The notes: generated from the letters alone by a model not told the origin. A stretch of 64,000 bases of DNA from Chitinophaga eiseniae (GCF_900167135.1 NZ_FUWZ01000001.1:1784336-1848335), one strand, 5' to 3'; positions 9,805 through 19,865 are shown, counted from the first letter of the stretch. Made by a program: numbers and translations.

Positions 9805-12600
9805 TCAATGAATGATGAGCTTCTTCGTAAGACTAAATGCTTTTGAACTTATCCTCACCAGGTAAAACCCTGTCTTCAGCCCTGATTCGATTTCTATCTT
9901 TTTACCGCCGTAAGCTTTCTTTTCGTAAAGTATGCTGCCCTGGTTATCGCAAATGGTTACGATTACAATCTCCGGGATATCCGGAAGCGTAATGGTAAAC
10001 CTGCCTGCATTGGCCGGATTGGGATACAGGCTGACAGCATCTTCGGTAACCATGGCTGCCGCTGATGCTTTGGCTGCACCGGTCAGCGTGATACTGAAGG
10101 TTTGTGTGCTTTGGCATCCTCCGCTATTGGTATAGGTGGCTATATAGCTGCCTGCCTGATTGGACTGGATGTTTGAAATAGCTATTTCTCTGGTCGCAGC
10201 ACTAAAATTATTGGGGCCGCTCCAGTGCCACGATCCTCCCTGTACAGGCTGAGGGCCAAATCGTACGCTGCCGCCAGCAGCCAAAGAAGCATTAGCTGTT
10301 TGCTGCCAGGTGCCGTTGTTGAGCTGGGTGTAGGGTGTAATGGCAGAAGGCGTACAGGCGTCGCTGCTGCCCTCTCCATAAACAATGCCTCTGCCGGCGG
10401 TACTCATATATACTCTTCCGAAAACATTCATATCTCCCTGTACGAATTGTCCGTTACCCGGACCGCCATATTCGTGCGCATCGTCATTCACGCGGACCCA
10501 CGAAGCGCCCTGGTCTGTTGAGCGGTAAACACCGCGGATATTGTTGATGGTCCCCCAGATGTAGATCGCAGGATAGTTTGTTCCGGGAGCGGCCACCCCA
10601 AAACCGACGGCTCCGCAATTGCTGACACCGCTGATGGTCGAAAAGGATTGTGCTGAGTTGGTGGAACGTGCCAGCCCTCCATTGTTCAAAGCTATCCACA
10701 CATGACCCTCCATGCCGGGAGCCAGCCGGATGATTTTGGAACCGCCGCTCGCAACTGAGCCGGCCTGAGAAAAGGAAGAGCCTCCGTTAGTACTCACCAT
10801 CACAGCGCCATTGCCGGGATTGTAAGCGTAAAACTTATTGGAATTGACAGGATCGCCTACGGGGCGTGCTTCATTAAAGCTTAAACCACTTACCGCAGAC
10901 CAGGACGATCCGTTATTGGTGGACCGGTAGGTGGTGGAAGATTCCTTCGGGGAATGTAAAACGGTATTGCCATTGGCTGATAATGCCACCTGTCCCTGTG
11001 TGCCGTTCATGCTGTTTTGGGTCCAGGTTGATCCCATATCATTGGAGTAATACATGGAATTTCCAACACGAACGATTTTGTTGGTATTTTGAGCGGCTAC
11101 TGCCAATCCGGTGGTAGTCCCCATTTGCGGTTGATGGATAGGCGCGTATTGACTAACATTGGTGGTGTGTCTGAATCCATCATAGTCGCCTATAACGGAT
11201 ATTACAGGACCATTGGGAATACTTTCCAGGCCGAGCGGAACGGTTTCCTCCAGCCCTTTTACTGCAAATCGCCAGGTGCCGCTGGTGCTGATATTATCAT
11301 TTACAAAAATACCATTGCCTGAAGTAACCCAAACCCTTTCTGTATTGAAAGGATCGAATTCGATGGAGCCTGCCCAATGGATGGCATGCCCGCTTACCCA
11401 GGTGATGCCGTCGGGGTTCATGGTAAATCCGCGGTCTACCACGTCTGTCCAGCTGGAGCCACCGTTTGTGCTGAGAAACATCCTGTCGCCCCAGGCGCCA
11501 TTTTGGTTCATATACGTGTTGATAGTAGAAGCCATGATCCGGTTGGGATTATTAGGGTCGACGCTGATACCTCCGAATGCCCTGTTGAAACCGGAAGGGG
11601 TAATGTTCGTCCATGCGCCTGTGGAGATATTGTACTTCCAGATCTGTCCATTATCCATGGGTTCCGGCTGGGACCAGTGCGCATGCGGCCCTGCACCGTT
11701 GGCGTAAGTAAGATAGAGAGTGCCGTTACCGGCTAAGGCTGCCCGGTGTGGCATAAAGGTGGTGGTAGCGCCGGAAACAGCTGTAAAAGACTGCCCGCCG
11801 TTATCACTTCGGTACAGGTTGGTACTTCCGCTGCGGGAAACACCCACAAAGATCCGCTGGGTAACGCCGCCGGAAACGCTGCTCCCGTCTAAAAGCACAA
11901 AACTTATCCCGTTTTCGTTGGGAGTGGTGGTTACATTCAGTGAGCTTAACCTGCTCCAGGTGGCGCCGGCGTCGGTACTTCTGAATAATCCGTTCCATCG
12001 GGTGCCGCAGTACAGGATGTTACTGTTGTGTGGATCTACGACCAGCTTTTCTCCTGTTTGCCGCCCCATTCCATTGCCATGCGCTTTGAATTGTGAGCTG
12101 ACATCGGTAATGGTAAAGGTATTACCATAATCGTCCGATCGAAGGATGGCTGTTTTCCCGTTGTTAAAATAGGAGATCCCCACCAGCATATAGACCCTGT
12201 TGGGTAACTGGGGATCGATGGCCAGAGACTCGACGCCGAGGAAGCCGACTTCATTGTCCGAGGCCCAATCCAACAAGGGGACCCAGCTCGAAGTGGAAGC
12301 ATTCCAGCGGTAGGCTCCTCCCACATCTGTCCGGGCATACACCAGGTTTTGCACCGTTTTGGACGGGATGATCGCGGAAACAAATCCGCCGCCGCCAATA
12401 GCTACATTCTTCCAAACATAGCCGGCTGCGTTTTGGGCTTTTGCTTCGTGGCCCTGAAGCAGCATACATACGATAGGTAAACAGAGAAGGACATACGCCT
12501 TTTTCAGGAGCTGCGGAAGTATCCCGGAGGAGGTACAATGTCTGGAAACAAAAAGGCGTGTGACCTTTTGTTTAAATGGTGTCAGAATTTTGGCTTTCAT
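9805..12600 (-). CDS. T9SS-exported GH74 xyloglucanase-type enzyme
   Basis: 931 residues from ATG 12600. An in-frame ATG at 12636 adds 12 residues but does not improve the signal region, so I chose the later one. A signal peptide ends near HEAKAQ. Repeated beta-propeller blades of the sortilin/BNR kind follow (GGAYRWN, LFRSTDAGATW, RSTDQGASW). The catalytic Asp pair expected for GH74 is present as D92 in RTDVGGAYR and D474 in GDYDGFRH. After the propellers come an Ig/PKD-like domain and a typical C-terminal type IX secretion sorting domain (LYPNPANAGRF, ending LTKKLIIH). GH74 enzymes are endo-xyloglucanases or related beta-glucanases. The T9SS tail implies secretion through the outer membrane and attachment at the cell surface or release. 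Substrate by family inference only. Confidence 0.92.
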   Translation of the reverse strand: MKAKILTPFKQKVTRLFVSRHCTSSGILPQLLKKAYVLLCLPIVCMLLQGHEAKAQNAAGYVWKNVAIGGGGFVSAIIPSKTVQNLVYARTDVGGAYRWNASTSSWVPLLDWASDNEVGFLGVESLAIDPQLPNRVYMLVGISYFNNGKTAILRSDDYGNTFTITDVSSQFKAHGNGMGRQTGEKLVVDPHNSNILYCGTRWNGLFRSTDAGATWSRLSSLNVTTTPNENGISFVLLDGSSVSGGVTQRIFVGVSRSGSTNLYRSDNGGQSFTAVSGATTTFMPHRAALAGNGTLYLTYANGAGPHAHWSQPEPMDNGQIWKYNISTGAWTNITPSGFNRAFGGISVDPNNPNRIMASTINTYMNQNGAWGDRMFLSTNGGSSWTDVVDRGFTMNPDGITWVSGHAIHWAGSIEFDPFNTERVWVTSGNGIFVNDNISTSGTWRFAVKGLEETVPLGLESIPNGPVISVIGDYDGFRHTTNVSQYAPIHQPQMGTTTGLAVAAQNTNKIVRVGNSMYYSNDMGSTWTQNSMNGTQGQVALSANGNTVLHSPKESSTTYRSTNNGSSWSAVSGLSFNEARPVGDPVNSNKFYAYNPGNGAVMVSTNGGSSFSQAGSVASGGSKIIRLAPGMEGHVWIALNNGGLARSTNSAQSFSTISGVSNCGAVGFGVAAPGTNYPAIYIWGTINNIRGVYRSTDQGASWVRVNDDAHEYGGPGNGQFVQGDMNVFGRVYMSTAGRGIVYGEGSSDACTPSAITPYTQLNNGTWQQTANASLAAGGSVRFGPQPVQGGSWHWSGPNNFSAATREIAISNIQSNQAGSYIATYTNSGGCQSTQTFSITLTGAAKASAAAMVTEDAVSLYPNPANAGRFTITLPDIPEIVIVTICDNQGSILYEKKAYGGKKIEIESGLKTGFYLVRISSKAFSLTKKLIIH

Positions 12601-12748
12601 AAAGTGGAGTGGTTTAGGTAAAATATATTTTGGCAATAATACCGGCTACAGAGGCGGGAATCGCCAGGCCATTTTTCATAACGGGAAATCGTTCTCTCGA
12701 TTGAATGCGCTAAAACTATGGAAATCTTTCTGGAGGCAGGGGACTCAA

Positions 12749-12779
12749 ATGTTGCAGATTACGATGGAAAATGTTGCAG
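12749..12779. repeat. Two direct copies of ATGTTGCAG, 22 bases apart
   Basis: ATGTTGCAG occurs at 12749-12757 and 12771-12779, so the starts are 22 bases (two helical turns) apart. They lie about 150 bases upstream of the GH74 start. Paired direct repeats at this spacing suit an AraC-type dimer such as the HTCS output domain, but no second example of the motif was found upstream of GH95 or GH97. The rest of 12601-12844 holds no gene. Confidence 0.4.
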
Positions 12780-12844
12780 TCGCCGTTTTGGGTCTGCGAC
12801 TTATGTATTGAAAATCAGATAAAAGAATAATTTCCCCTTGATGA

Positions 12845-12889
12845 CCGCGAAGAGAAGTTGCAGGGATACCCTGCAACTTCTCTTCGCGG
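12845..12889 (-). terminator. Long perfect hairpin ending the SusC/SusD transcript
   Basis: A perfect 21-base stem (12845-12865 with 12869-12889) with an ATA loop begins 13 bases after the SusD stop. No long T run follows. The stem includes GTTGCAG, also seen in the nearby direct repeats. Confidence 0.7.
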
Positions 12890-12902
12890 CATTGATCATT
12901 AC

Positions 12903-14687
12903 TCAGTATCCCGGGTTCTGCACGATCCGTGGATTCCGGTCTATAACATCCTGTGGTACAGGGTTCAGGTGCATTTTCCGGGTGAACACATGTGGGTGGT
13001 TCAGTGGCACAATTTCGTATTTCCATACGCCCGTGTTGTTATCAGGTACGGTGTTGCTGATCTTCATGGCGTGTTTGTCCACATTCATCACGGTATTGGC
13101 GGTTTTCCAGCGAATGATATCATAAAAGCGTTTGTTCTCAAAACAAAGCTCTACTCTTCTTTCGTGATGGATGGCTGCCCGCATTTCCGCTTGTGACAGT
13201 CCGGGGACAAGGTCAGGCAGGCCGGCCCTTTTGCGGACCTGGTTGATTGCAGTGTACACGGAGGCGTCCGGGCCGGTGGCTTCGTTTTGTGCTTCTGCGT
13301 ATCCCAGCAGTACTTCTGCGTAGCGGTAGTAAATGAAGTTGGCGCCGCTGACGGCACCGCCGCCGGGCCGTACCAGCGGGTTGAGCCGCTTCTTAAAGTA
13401 GTATCCTGTGTTACTGACGTCATCTGTTCCAAAGTCGATCTGGTTTTTGGATGGACGTACTTTATCAATGCGGGTGTATATGGTATCGCCTTTGTCCATC
13501 CATGTCATTTTATAGGGAGCGCCGTCATATACGATCCAGTCATAAAAGCGCTTCTCCCGTCCAACGTAGGGGCGCTGTGGATCGTAACCGGAGGCAGGGT
13601 CGGTGATGGATTTTCCGTTAGCCATAAAAAATTGGTCCACCAGCTCCTGGGTAGGACAGTAGTTGCCCCAGGTGTAGTAGGCGCCATTGATCCATACGGG
13701 GCCGCCGTATTGTTCGAAAGAAGAGCCCATTGTATTAGCTACTACCTGCCTGTCCCACACCACTTCTGAATGATATTCATTGGCTTCGTACCAGATGGCG
13801 GAGGGATCGGGAAACAGCTCGTAGGCCCTGCCGTTGCCATAACTGTCAATGAACTGTTTGAAAGAAGCGGCGGCTTTGGCCCATCGTTGGGCGTCGTAGT
13901 TATTGTAGCCGGCTACTTTGTGAGGGTCGTTGCCTGCGGCAGGCTGTGCGTCGTTGAAGGCGGGGCTGGCGGCATACAGCTCCACCCATCCTTTCAGTGC
14001 GAGTGCGGCGCCCAAAGTGGCCCTGCCGGCGGCAGCATCTCCTTTGTTGTATTTGGGGGGCAGGTAATTGTCTTTCACGATGGAATCCAGCTGTGCAGTA
14101 ATAAACTCCACGGTTTCCGCGAAGGTGCTTCTTGGCGTGTAGATGGCGGCGCTGTCCATCGTCCGCCTTTCTGCGGGTGCGGTAATAATCGGCAGTCCGC
14201 CAATATGCATCCACAACTCGCTGTAGAAAAAAGCGCGGATGAAACGGGCTTCGTCAAGCCGTTTGTTCAGCCATTCGGGCGAGAAGTTTTTTGCGTTGTT
14301 ACGCACCGCTGCGATGAACGTGTTGCATTTGCGGATATTGGTGAAGATGGCGGGCCAGTTGGTCAGGTCGCCGGAACCGGTAATGCCGCCCCATATCGTA
14401 TAGTCGTTGGACGAGGCCTCCACAATGCCCTGCTTCCAGTTATAGGACGTATAGTAAAAGCCTGCGTCGTTGTCGTCGGTGAAATTGTCCAGGTTTTCCG
14501 GTTGGTTCCAGTAGTTGGGCAATGCGCTGTAGATATCGTTGAGGAAAAGGTCGGCATTACCTTCGGAGCTCCACTGGAGGTCATCGGTGAGTTTAGTCTT
14601 GTCGGTGTTCTCCAGGAAATCCTTTTTACACGACAGGATTGTGAGCAACAATACGGCCACGGGCAAAAGAGTGATATATCGCTTCAT
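12903..14687 (-). CDS. SusD/RagB-family nutrient-binding lipoprotein
   Basis: 594 residues. A lipoprotein signal ends at Cys20 (LLLTILSCKKDFLE), so the protein should be anchored on the outer membrane. The N-terminal helical repeat region contains features typical of SusD (LFLNDIYSAL, ARFIRAFFYSELW). The C-terminal half includes YRYAEVLLGYAEAQN and INQVRKRAGLP, and the protein ends with the common NPRIVQNPGY type of tail. SusD proteins cap the SusC transporter and capture glycans. It lies 24 bases downstream of SusC on the same strand and is followed by a strong hairpin, so it ends the sigma-FecR-SusC-SusD operon. Confidence 0.95.
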   Translation of the reverse strand: MKRYITLLPVAVLLLTILSCKKDFLENTDKTKLTDDLQWSSEGNADLFLNDIYSALPNYWNQPENLDNFTDDNDAGFYYTSYNWKQGIVEASSNDYTIWGGITGSGDLTNWPAIFTNIRKCNTFIAAVRNNAKNFSPEWLNKRLDEARFIRAFFYSELWMHIGGLPIITAPAERRTMDSAAIYTPRSTFAETVEFITAQLDSIVKDNYLPPKYNKGDAAAGRATLGAALALKGWVELYAASPAFNDAQPAAGNDPHKVAGYNNYDAQRWAKAAASFKQFIDSYGNGRAYELFPDPSAIWYEANEYHSEVVWDRQVVANTMGSSFEQYGGPVWINGAYYTWGNYCPTQELVDQFFMANGKSITDPASGYDPQRPYVGREKRFYDWIVYDGAPYKMTWMDKGDTIYTRIDKVRPSKNQIDFGTDDVSNTGYYFKKRLNPLVRPGGGAVSGANFIYYRYAEVLLGYAEAQNEATGPDASVYTAINQVRKRAGLPDLVPGLSQAEMRAAIHHERRVELCFENKRFYDIIRWKTANTVMNVDKHAMKISNTVPDNNTGVWKYEIVPLNHPHVFTRKMHLNPVPQDVIDRNPRIVQNPGY

Positions 14688-14711
14688 GATAGTTTGTTTG
14701 ACAGGATGAAA

Positions 14712-17700
14712 CTAAAAAGTGGCATTTAGTCCAAATACCAATACCTTCTGGTTAGGATAGGCTGTTTCCAGGTCTGTGTAGCCTACCTCCGGGTCCATGA
14801 ATTTCATTTTGCTGAAGGTGAGGAGATTTTGTCCGGAGAGATAACAGCGGAGGCGCGCTATCTTAACTGCCTGGGAAACGCGGGCGGGGAGGGTGTACCC
14901 GAGCACTGCTGTTTTTAGGCGGAGGTAGCCCGTTTTTATCATCCAGAAATCGGAGTTTTGTGTGTTGTTGGCGTAGGGTGACTGGTTAGCACGCGGGTAT
15001 TTTCCGTCGGGCGTCTGAGGGGTCCAGTGGTTGTTGTAATATTCATAGGCCGAATTACTATTGTTGTTGTTAAAAGGGACGGTTTGAAATCCGCGGATAT
15101 TGAGGCTGGCCAGGGCAGACCCCTGGAAAAACAGGCTCAGGTCAAACCCTTTCCAGGTGGCGCTCGGCGTAAATCCATAGGTAATGAAAGGATATACCGG
15201 GTTACCAATCACGGTTTCATCATAGGAATCTATTTTCCCGTCGGGTTTTCCTTCCGGGCCGCTTATATCTGCATAACGGATGTCGCCGGGGTGAAGCACG
15301 CCAAACTGGGTAACATGATAGCCATCTTCGCTGTTGATAATGCCATCGTTATTTTTATCGTCGGCAGTGGAAAACAATCCCAGTGCATGGTATCCAAATT
15401 GCGTGCCGGTGGGCCTGCCTGTTCTCGCACGGTTGGGGTTATCGCGGGTAGCGGCGGTTTCGAATACCTGGACCATTTTATTTTTGGCATAGCTGAAATT
15501 ACCGTTCAGATTTACCTGCAAACCATTGGAAAAACGATGGTTGGTACCAACGGCCACTTCGATGCCGCGGTTTTCCATGATGCCTTCATTTTCATCAGAG
15601 AGATTCAGACCGTATTCTACCGGTACGGTTACTGCCGGAGGCAGCAACATGCCTGTTCTTTTTTCATGGAAATAGTCGGCTTCCAGTGTCAGCAGCCCCT
15701 TCCAGAAAGAAGCATCCAGGCCGATGTCTGTTTTGGTGGATATCTCCCAGGTGATATTGGGATTGGCTTCCCGGGTGATGTTGGAGCCCTGTACCATGCT
15801 GCCGTTACCGAAAGCATACGCATTGCCGTAGAGGTTATAGCCGTTCAGATACTGAAAGGCGGCCCCGGCGAGGTTGCCGGACTTACCCCAGGATGCTCTT
15901 AGTTTAAGATGGCTCAGGGCGGAAGGATGGTCTGCCAGGAAATTTTCTTCTGAGATCACCCACCCGGCAGAGAATGCCGGGAAATAGCCCCAGCGTTTAC
16001 CCGGCGCAAAGTAGTAGTGACCATCATAACGGCCGGCCGCTTCAAAAAGATATTTATGGTCGTAGCTATAACCGAGCCGGTAAACAAAGCCAAGTTGACT
16101 GCCGGTGATAGTGGAACCGTTGTTATCAAAATCATTTTTGTTTGAGCTGCCCATGCCCAGCTCGTCGATATTTACAGCAAAGTTATTGCGCCGGGCGGAG
16201 AAGCCGGTGGAGTCGTTTCTGCGGGCTTCAGCCACCAGCAGGCCGGTGATGTCGTGTTTGCCAAAGTTGTTGTGATAGTTGAGATAGCCCTGATAGGTAA
16301 AGTACTGGTTTTTTGCGTACTCCTGGTTCAGCCACGTATAAGGAGCAGCGCTTCCTTCCGAGGTGGATATCTGTTTCGTATAGGTGTAAGGGGTAGTGGC
16401 CGTATTCTGGGAGTAAAAGTAAAACGGCGTATGCCATCCTTTAACGGTAAAGTCATTGGGGTCGTAGCTGAAAGTCCCTTTAATGCTTAGTCCTTTAATG
16501 AATGGCAGTTGTTGTTCCACCGCGAGCGTGGTCAGAAGGGAGGTGGCATTGCGGCGGGAGTAGCCTGCTTTGAGGATGCCCACGGGCGAGTTGCCGGCGA
16601 ACTCTCCCCAAAGTCCGTTACTATAGTAAAGGTTGGTGATGGGGATCAGTTTGTAGGCGCTCCGGAACAGCTGGCCCGGCGTGGTGGCTGCGTCTACGCT
16701 GTTGGTTTGCTGGATAGCGCCGATGAGCGACAGCGATACCGTGGTGGTAGGGGTGGCGCTGACTTCCATATTAACGTTGTAATCGTACCGCCTGTAATTT
16801 ATCGGGTCAAACATCCCATCCTGTTTAAGAAAGCCGATACCGGCATAGTACCGTACCACTTTGGTGCCTCCGCTTAACTGCAGGTTGTAGTTTTGAATAG
16901 GTGCATGCATGCGCACCAGGTCTTTCGTGTTGCTGATGGGGTACTTGTCGGGGTCTTTGGCATTCAGGTCTGCGTATGTATGGATGAAATCATCGGCAAA
17001 AGGTTGTTGCGTGCCGCCGGGATTTTCATTCCGGTAGGCTTCATTGCGCAGGCGCATATAGTCCTGCGCATTGAGCATTTTGGGGTAGTAGGTGGGCGTC
17101 TGCCAGCCATAATACGCGTTGAGCGACAAGGAGGGCATCCCTGTTTGCCCGCGTTTGGTGGTGATAAGGATCACTCCGTTGGCGCCCCCTAACCCGTACG
17201 GCGCTACTGCGGCGGCGTCTTTCAATACGGTGACAGAGGCGATGGAGCTGGGGGAGATTTCGTTGATGTTGTTGCGGATGATACCATCCACTACGATCAG
17301 TGGTGCGTTGTTGCCGGTGGTGGCGATACCCCTGATGTGTATATCAGGATTGTCTCTTCCCGGTTGCCCTCCGTTAGGGCGCATACTGATGCCGGATACA
17401 TTTCCGGCCAGCGAATTGGAGATGTTGGTGACCGGCGCCTTAGCCAGTTCTTTTCCCTGCACGGCTGCTACAGACGCGGTGGAGGAAGTTTTTTTCTGTG
17501 TACCGTAGCCCACTACCACCACTTCGTTGAGTCCACTGGCGCTTTCTTTCAGGATAATGGTGAGGGGGCCGGTGGTGCTTACTGCTTCGGTTTGCTCGTA
17601 ACCCACGTAGCTGAATACCAGCGTAGCGCCGGCATCGGCCTGCAATTCAAACCGGCCGTTTTCATTGGTCATAGTACCGGTACTGGTGCCTTTTACTTTT

Positions 17701-18119
17701 ACGGATACGCCAATGAGCGGCTCGCCGCGTTCATTTTTAACCGTGCCGGTTATTTTAGCGGCGGCATTCGCGGCGGTTATCACAATGGCATCTTTGTCCA
17801 TAACGGTGTAGCGCAGTGTGGTGCCGGCAAAGGTCCGGGAAAGCAGTTGTTCTGTGGTGGCATTTTCCCCATGGACAGACACCGGCGGTTTTTCCGGCAG
17901 GATATCGTCATTGTAGATAAGCCGGTACCGGCTCTTTTGTTGAATGGTTTTCAAAACTGTTTTAATGCTGACTTTTTCCAGGGAGATGCTGATCTTTTCC
18001 TGGTTGGCAGAGGCGGCGGATACGGGTATGACGGCGGTGAGCAGCAAAGCTACGGCAAATATACCCGGCAGCCCGCCATGGAGGCTTTTATTAAAAGCCC
18101 ATAGGAACATTAGTTTCAT
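14712..18119 (-). CDS. SusC/RagA-family TonB-dependent transporter with STN signalling domain
   Basis: 1135 residues. After a signal peptide there is an STN (secretin/TonB N-terminal) domain at about 40-115, then a CarboxypepD_reg-like beta-sandwich (ITGTVKNERGEPLIGVSV). The plug domain follows (LNEVVVVGYGTQKK, VLKDAAAVAPYGLGGANGVILITTK) and then the 22-strand barrel to the C-terminus. It imports oligosaccharides with SusD at the outer membrane. An STN domain is characteristic of receptors that contact a FecR-type anti-sigma factor in the periplasm, and a FecR gene lies immediately upstream. The receptor is thus probably both transporter and signal transducer for the operon. Length is normal for the family. 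Confidence 0.95.
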   Translation of the reverse strand: MKLMFLWAFNKSLHGGLPGIFAVALLLTAVIPVSAASANQEKISISLEKVSIKTVLKTIQQKSRYRLIYNDDILPEKPPVSVHGENATTEQLLSRTFAGTTLRYTVMDKDAIVITAANAAAKITGTVKNERGEPLIGVSVKVKGTSTGTMTNENGRFELQADAGATLVFSYVGYEQTEAVSTTGPLTIILKESASGLNEVVVVGYGTQKKTSSTASVAAVQGKELAKAPVTNISNSLAGNVSGISMRPNGGQPGRDNPDIHIRGIATTGNNAPLIVVDGIIRNNINEISPSSIASVTVLKDAAAVAPYGLGGANGVILITTKRGQTGMPSLSLNAYYGWQTPTYYPKMLNAQDYMRLRNEAYRNENPGGTQQPFADDFIHTYADLNAKDPDKYPISNTKDLVRMHAPIQNYNLQLSGGTKVVRYYAGIGFLKQDGMFDPINYRRYDYNVNMEVSATPTTTVSLSLIGAIQQTNSVDAATTPGQLFRSAYKLIPITNLYYSNGLWGEFAGNSPVGILKAGYSRRNATSLLTTLAVEQQLPFIKGLSIKGTFSYDPNDFTVKGWHTPFYFYSQNTATTPYTYTKQISTSEGSAAPYTWLNQEYAKNQYFTYQGYLNYHNNFGKHDITGLLVAEARRNDSTGFSARRNNFAVNIDELGMGSSNKNDFDNNGSTITGSQLGFVYRLGYSYDHKYLFEAAGRYDGHYYFAPGKRWGYFPAFSAGWVISEENFLADHPSALSHLKLRASWGKSGNLAGAAFQYLNGYNLYGNAYAFGNGSMVQGSNITREANPNITWEISTKTDIGLDASFWKGLLTLEADYFHEKRTGMLLPPAVTVPVEYGLNLSDENEGIMENRGIEVAVGTNHRFSNGLQVNLNGNFSYAKNKMVQVFETAATRDNPNRARTGRPTGTQFGYHALGLFSTADDKNNDGIINSEDGYHVTQFGVLHPGDIRYADISGPEGKPDGKIDSYDETVIGNPVYPFITYGFTPSATWKGFDLSLFFQGSALASLNIRGFQTVPFNNNNSNSAYEYYNNHWTPQTPDGKYPRANQSPYANNTQNSDFWMIKTGYLRLKTAVLGYTLPARVSQAVKIARLRCYLSGQNLLTFSKMKFMDPEVGYTDLETAYPNQKVLVFGLNATF

Positions 18120-18211
18120 AACATGGAATGTAAAGGGTGAAGGAAAGTAAAATGGGAGCGCGTAATGGTTTTTAGGTCATAAAATTATTTTTTGAAGATG
18201 AAAGAATGGTG

Positions 18212-19198
18212 TTAATCACTGATATACACGTCGTTCCCATCGATCCGGAAGCTAAAATGACGTGAGAGCTGAAGCATTTTCAGTGCTTCAGCTGGTGATT
18301 CCCTGTCGATGATGCCGGAAAACCGCAATTGCTGCAGGCTGGCGGACTTAAAACGGAAAGTGATGCCATACCACCGGCTCATTTTATCGGCAAGCTCGGC
18401 AAAAGTGTTATTGTCGAATATCAGTTTATGCTGCAGCCAGGATATTTCAGCAGGCTGGCCGCTGCTGTCTTTTTCCAGGTGTTGGGACCGGAGTCTGTCG
18501 GGCCGGGTGACTAACGGCACGGTCAATTTTTCTTCAGGGCGCAACACCACGGTTTTGTTCCGGAACGATACGGCAATTTTGCCGCGTACCAGCGTAGTGG
18601 CCACGGTGCTGTCGCTGGCATAGGCTTTTACATTGAAGGCGGTACCAAGTACACGGATATTCACCTGGCCGGCATGAATAATAAACGGGACGCCTTCACT
18701 TTTTGCAATATCAAAGAAAGCCTCGCCGGCGAGCGTAACGTTACGGTGTCGATTGCCGAAGCCGTTTTTGTCATAATGTAGCTGCGTGTTACTATTAAGC
18801 CATACGATGGAGCCATCGGGAAGCGATACCCTGGATTTGCTACCGGGGGAAGCGCTGATTTGTTGCAGTGCGGGGGCTGCCGGCCGAAAAAGTTGCCAGC
18901 CGGCCCACGTAGCCGCAAATACGGCCGCTGCGGCGGCTGTTGCCAATAGCCTCCGCAGCGGGGCGGAATAACGGGATGGTGGCAGTTGCGGACGTACGGT
19001 ATTCCAGATACGTTCTTTACTGCCGCAGGGGGCCGTTATCTCCTCTAACGGCGTTTGCCAGATAGCGGCGGCAACATCCGCGGAAGCTGCCGCTTCGGGA
19101 TCGTTTTTTAGTAGTGCATCCAGCTCCAATAGCTCCGCGGAAGAAATGTTACCGCTCAGTCGTTTGCCGAGTAATATCCATATGCGATCGTTGTCCAT
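18212..19198 (-). CDS. FecR-family anti-sigma factor
   Basis: 328 residues from ATG 19198; an in-frame ATG at 19309 would add an unlikely 37-residue leader reaching into the sigma gene. The cytoplasmic part (about 1-85) has the short helical FecR_N-like region MDNDRIWILLGKRLSG. One membrane helix (LLATAAAAAVFAATWAGW) separates it from the periplasmic FecR domain, marked by GSKSRVSLPDGSIVWLNSNT and GEAFFDIAKSEGVPFIIHAG. A C-terminal DUF4974-like STN-contacting domain ends the protein. It should hold the sigma factor encoded upstream until the STN domain of SusC signals substrate. Confidence 0.95.
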   Translation of the reverse strand: MDNDRIWILLGKRLSGNISSAELLELDALLKNDPEAAASADVAAAIWQTPLEEITAPCGSKERIWNTVRPQLPPSRYSAPLRRLLATAAAAAVFAATWAGWQLFRPAAPALQQISASPGSKSRVSLPDGSIVWLNSNTQLHYDKNGFGNRHRNVTLAGEAFFDIAKSEGVPFIIHAGQVNIRVLGTAFNVKAYASDSTVATTLVRGKIAVSFRNKTVVLRPEEKLTVPLVTRPDRLRSQHLEKDSSGQPAEISWLQHKLIFDNNTFAELADKMSRWYGITFRFKSASLQQLRFSGIIDRESPAEALKMLQLSRHFSFRIDGNDVYISD

Positions 19199-19298
19199 AG
19201 TACAATTGAATAATGACTGAATAAAGGGCGCCCGATCGTATAAGACAACATTCAACAGAAAATGCCCCCAAAAGGGGGACGGATTTTTTTTGACAGGA

Positions 19299-19865
19299 TC
19301 ACTGATCACCGATTGCCGGGGGAGATGCGAGAAGGAATGCTTTTATTCTGGCGAGTTTTTTCAGGGCGATACCCACCTGGTTTTCCACAGTCTTTATGGA
19401 GATATTAAGCAGATCGGCCACTTCCCTGTACTTAAGCCCATCTTCTTTTACGAGCTTAAAAATGAGACGACACTGCGGCGGTAGCGCATTAATGGCCGCA
19501 TTGACATGTTGCATCATTTCATTGCTGATGAATTGAGCTTCCGGACTTATCTGATATTCCGGCAGACAGTCCTCATCGAGATACCGGGTTTTCTTATGCG
19601 CATATTTCCGGAGATAGTTAAGCGAGATGTTACGGGTGGTGGCATAGAGATACCATTTCATATTACCTACGCGGAGGAGGTCTTTCTTGTGCCGCCATAC
19701 GGCAATGAATACATCGGCTACTATTTCTTCTGCCATTTCCCTGTGACGAACTATGGCCATGGCCACCTGCAGCAATGGAGCGCAGCAGTAATCGTATAAT
19801 TCTTTAAATGCCTGTGTATCACCGTTGTATATCCTGGTTGTCAGTTCGGGGATATCGTCGCGCAT
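19299..19865 (-). CDS. ECF-type RNA polymerase sigma factor
   Basis: 188 residues, normal for Bacteroidota SigW/ECF-L-type factors. Region 2 includes MAEEIVADVFIAVWRHKKDL and the strand-opening block WYLYATTRNISLNYLR. Region 4 has LPPQCRLIFKLVKEDGLKYR and the helix-turn-helix EVADLLNISIKTVENQVG. It lies 100 bases upstream of the FecR gene on the same strand and heads the SusC/SusD operon. It should direct transcription of that operon when released from FecR. A good -7 box lies about 62 bases upstream. Confidence 0.95.
   Translation of the reverse strand: MRDDIPELTTRIYNGDTQAFKELYDYCCAPLLQVAMAIVRHREMAEEIVADVFIAVWRHKKDLLRVGNMKWYLYATTRNISLNYLRKYAHKKTRYLDEDCLPEYQISPEAQFISNEMMQHVNAAINALPPQCRLIFKLVKEDGLKYREVADLLNISIKTVENQVGIALKKLARIKAFLLASPPAIGDQ

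Noticed and set aside
13770..14729. A 319-codon plus-strand frame opposite SusD
   Set aside because: Antisense shadow of a full SusD gene, with no domain of its own.
15027..18104. Several plus-strand frames of 99-291 codons opposite SusC
   Set aside because: They are mirror frames of the SusC barrel and plug and carry no independent motifs.
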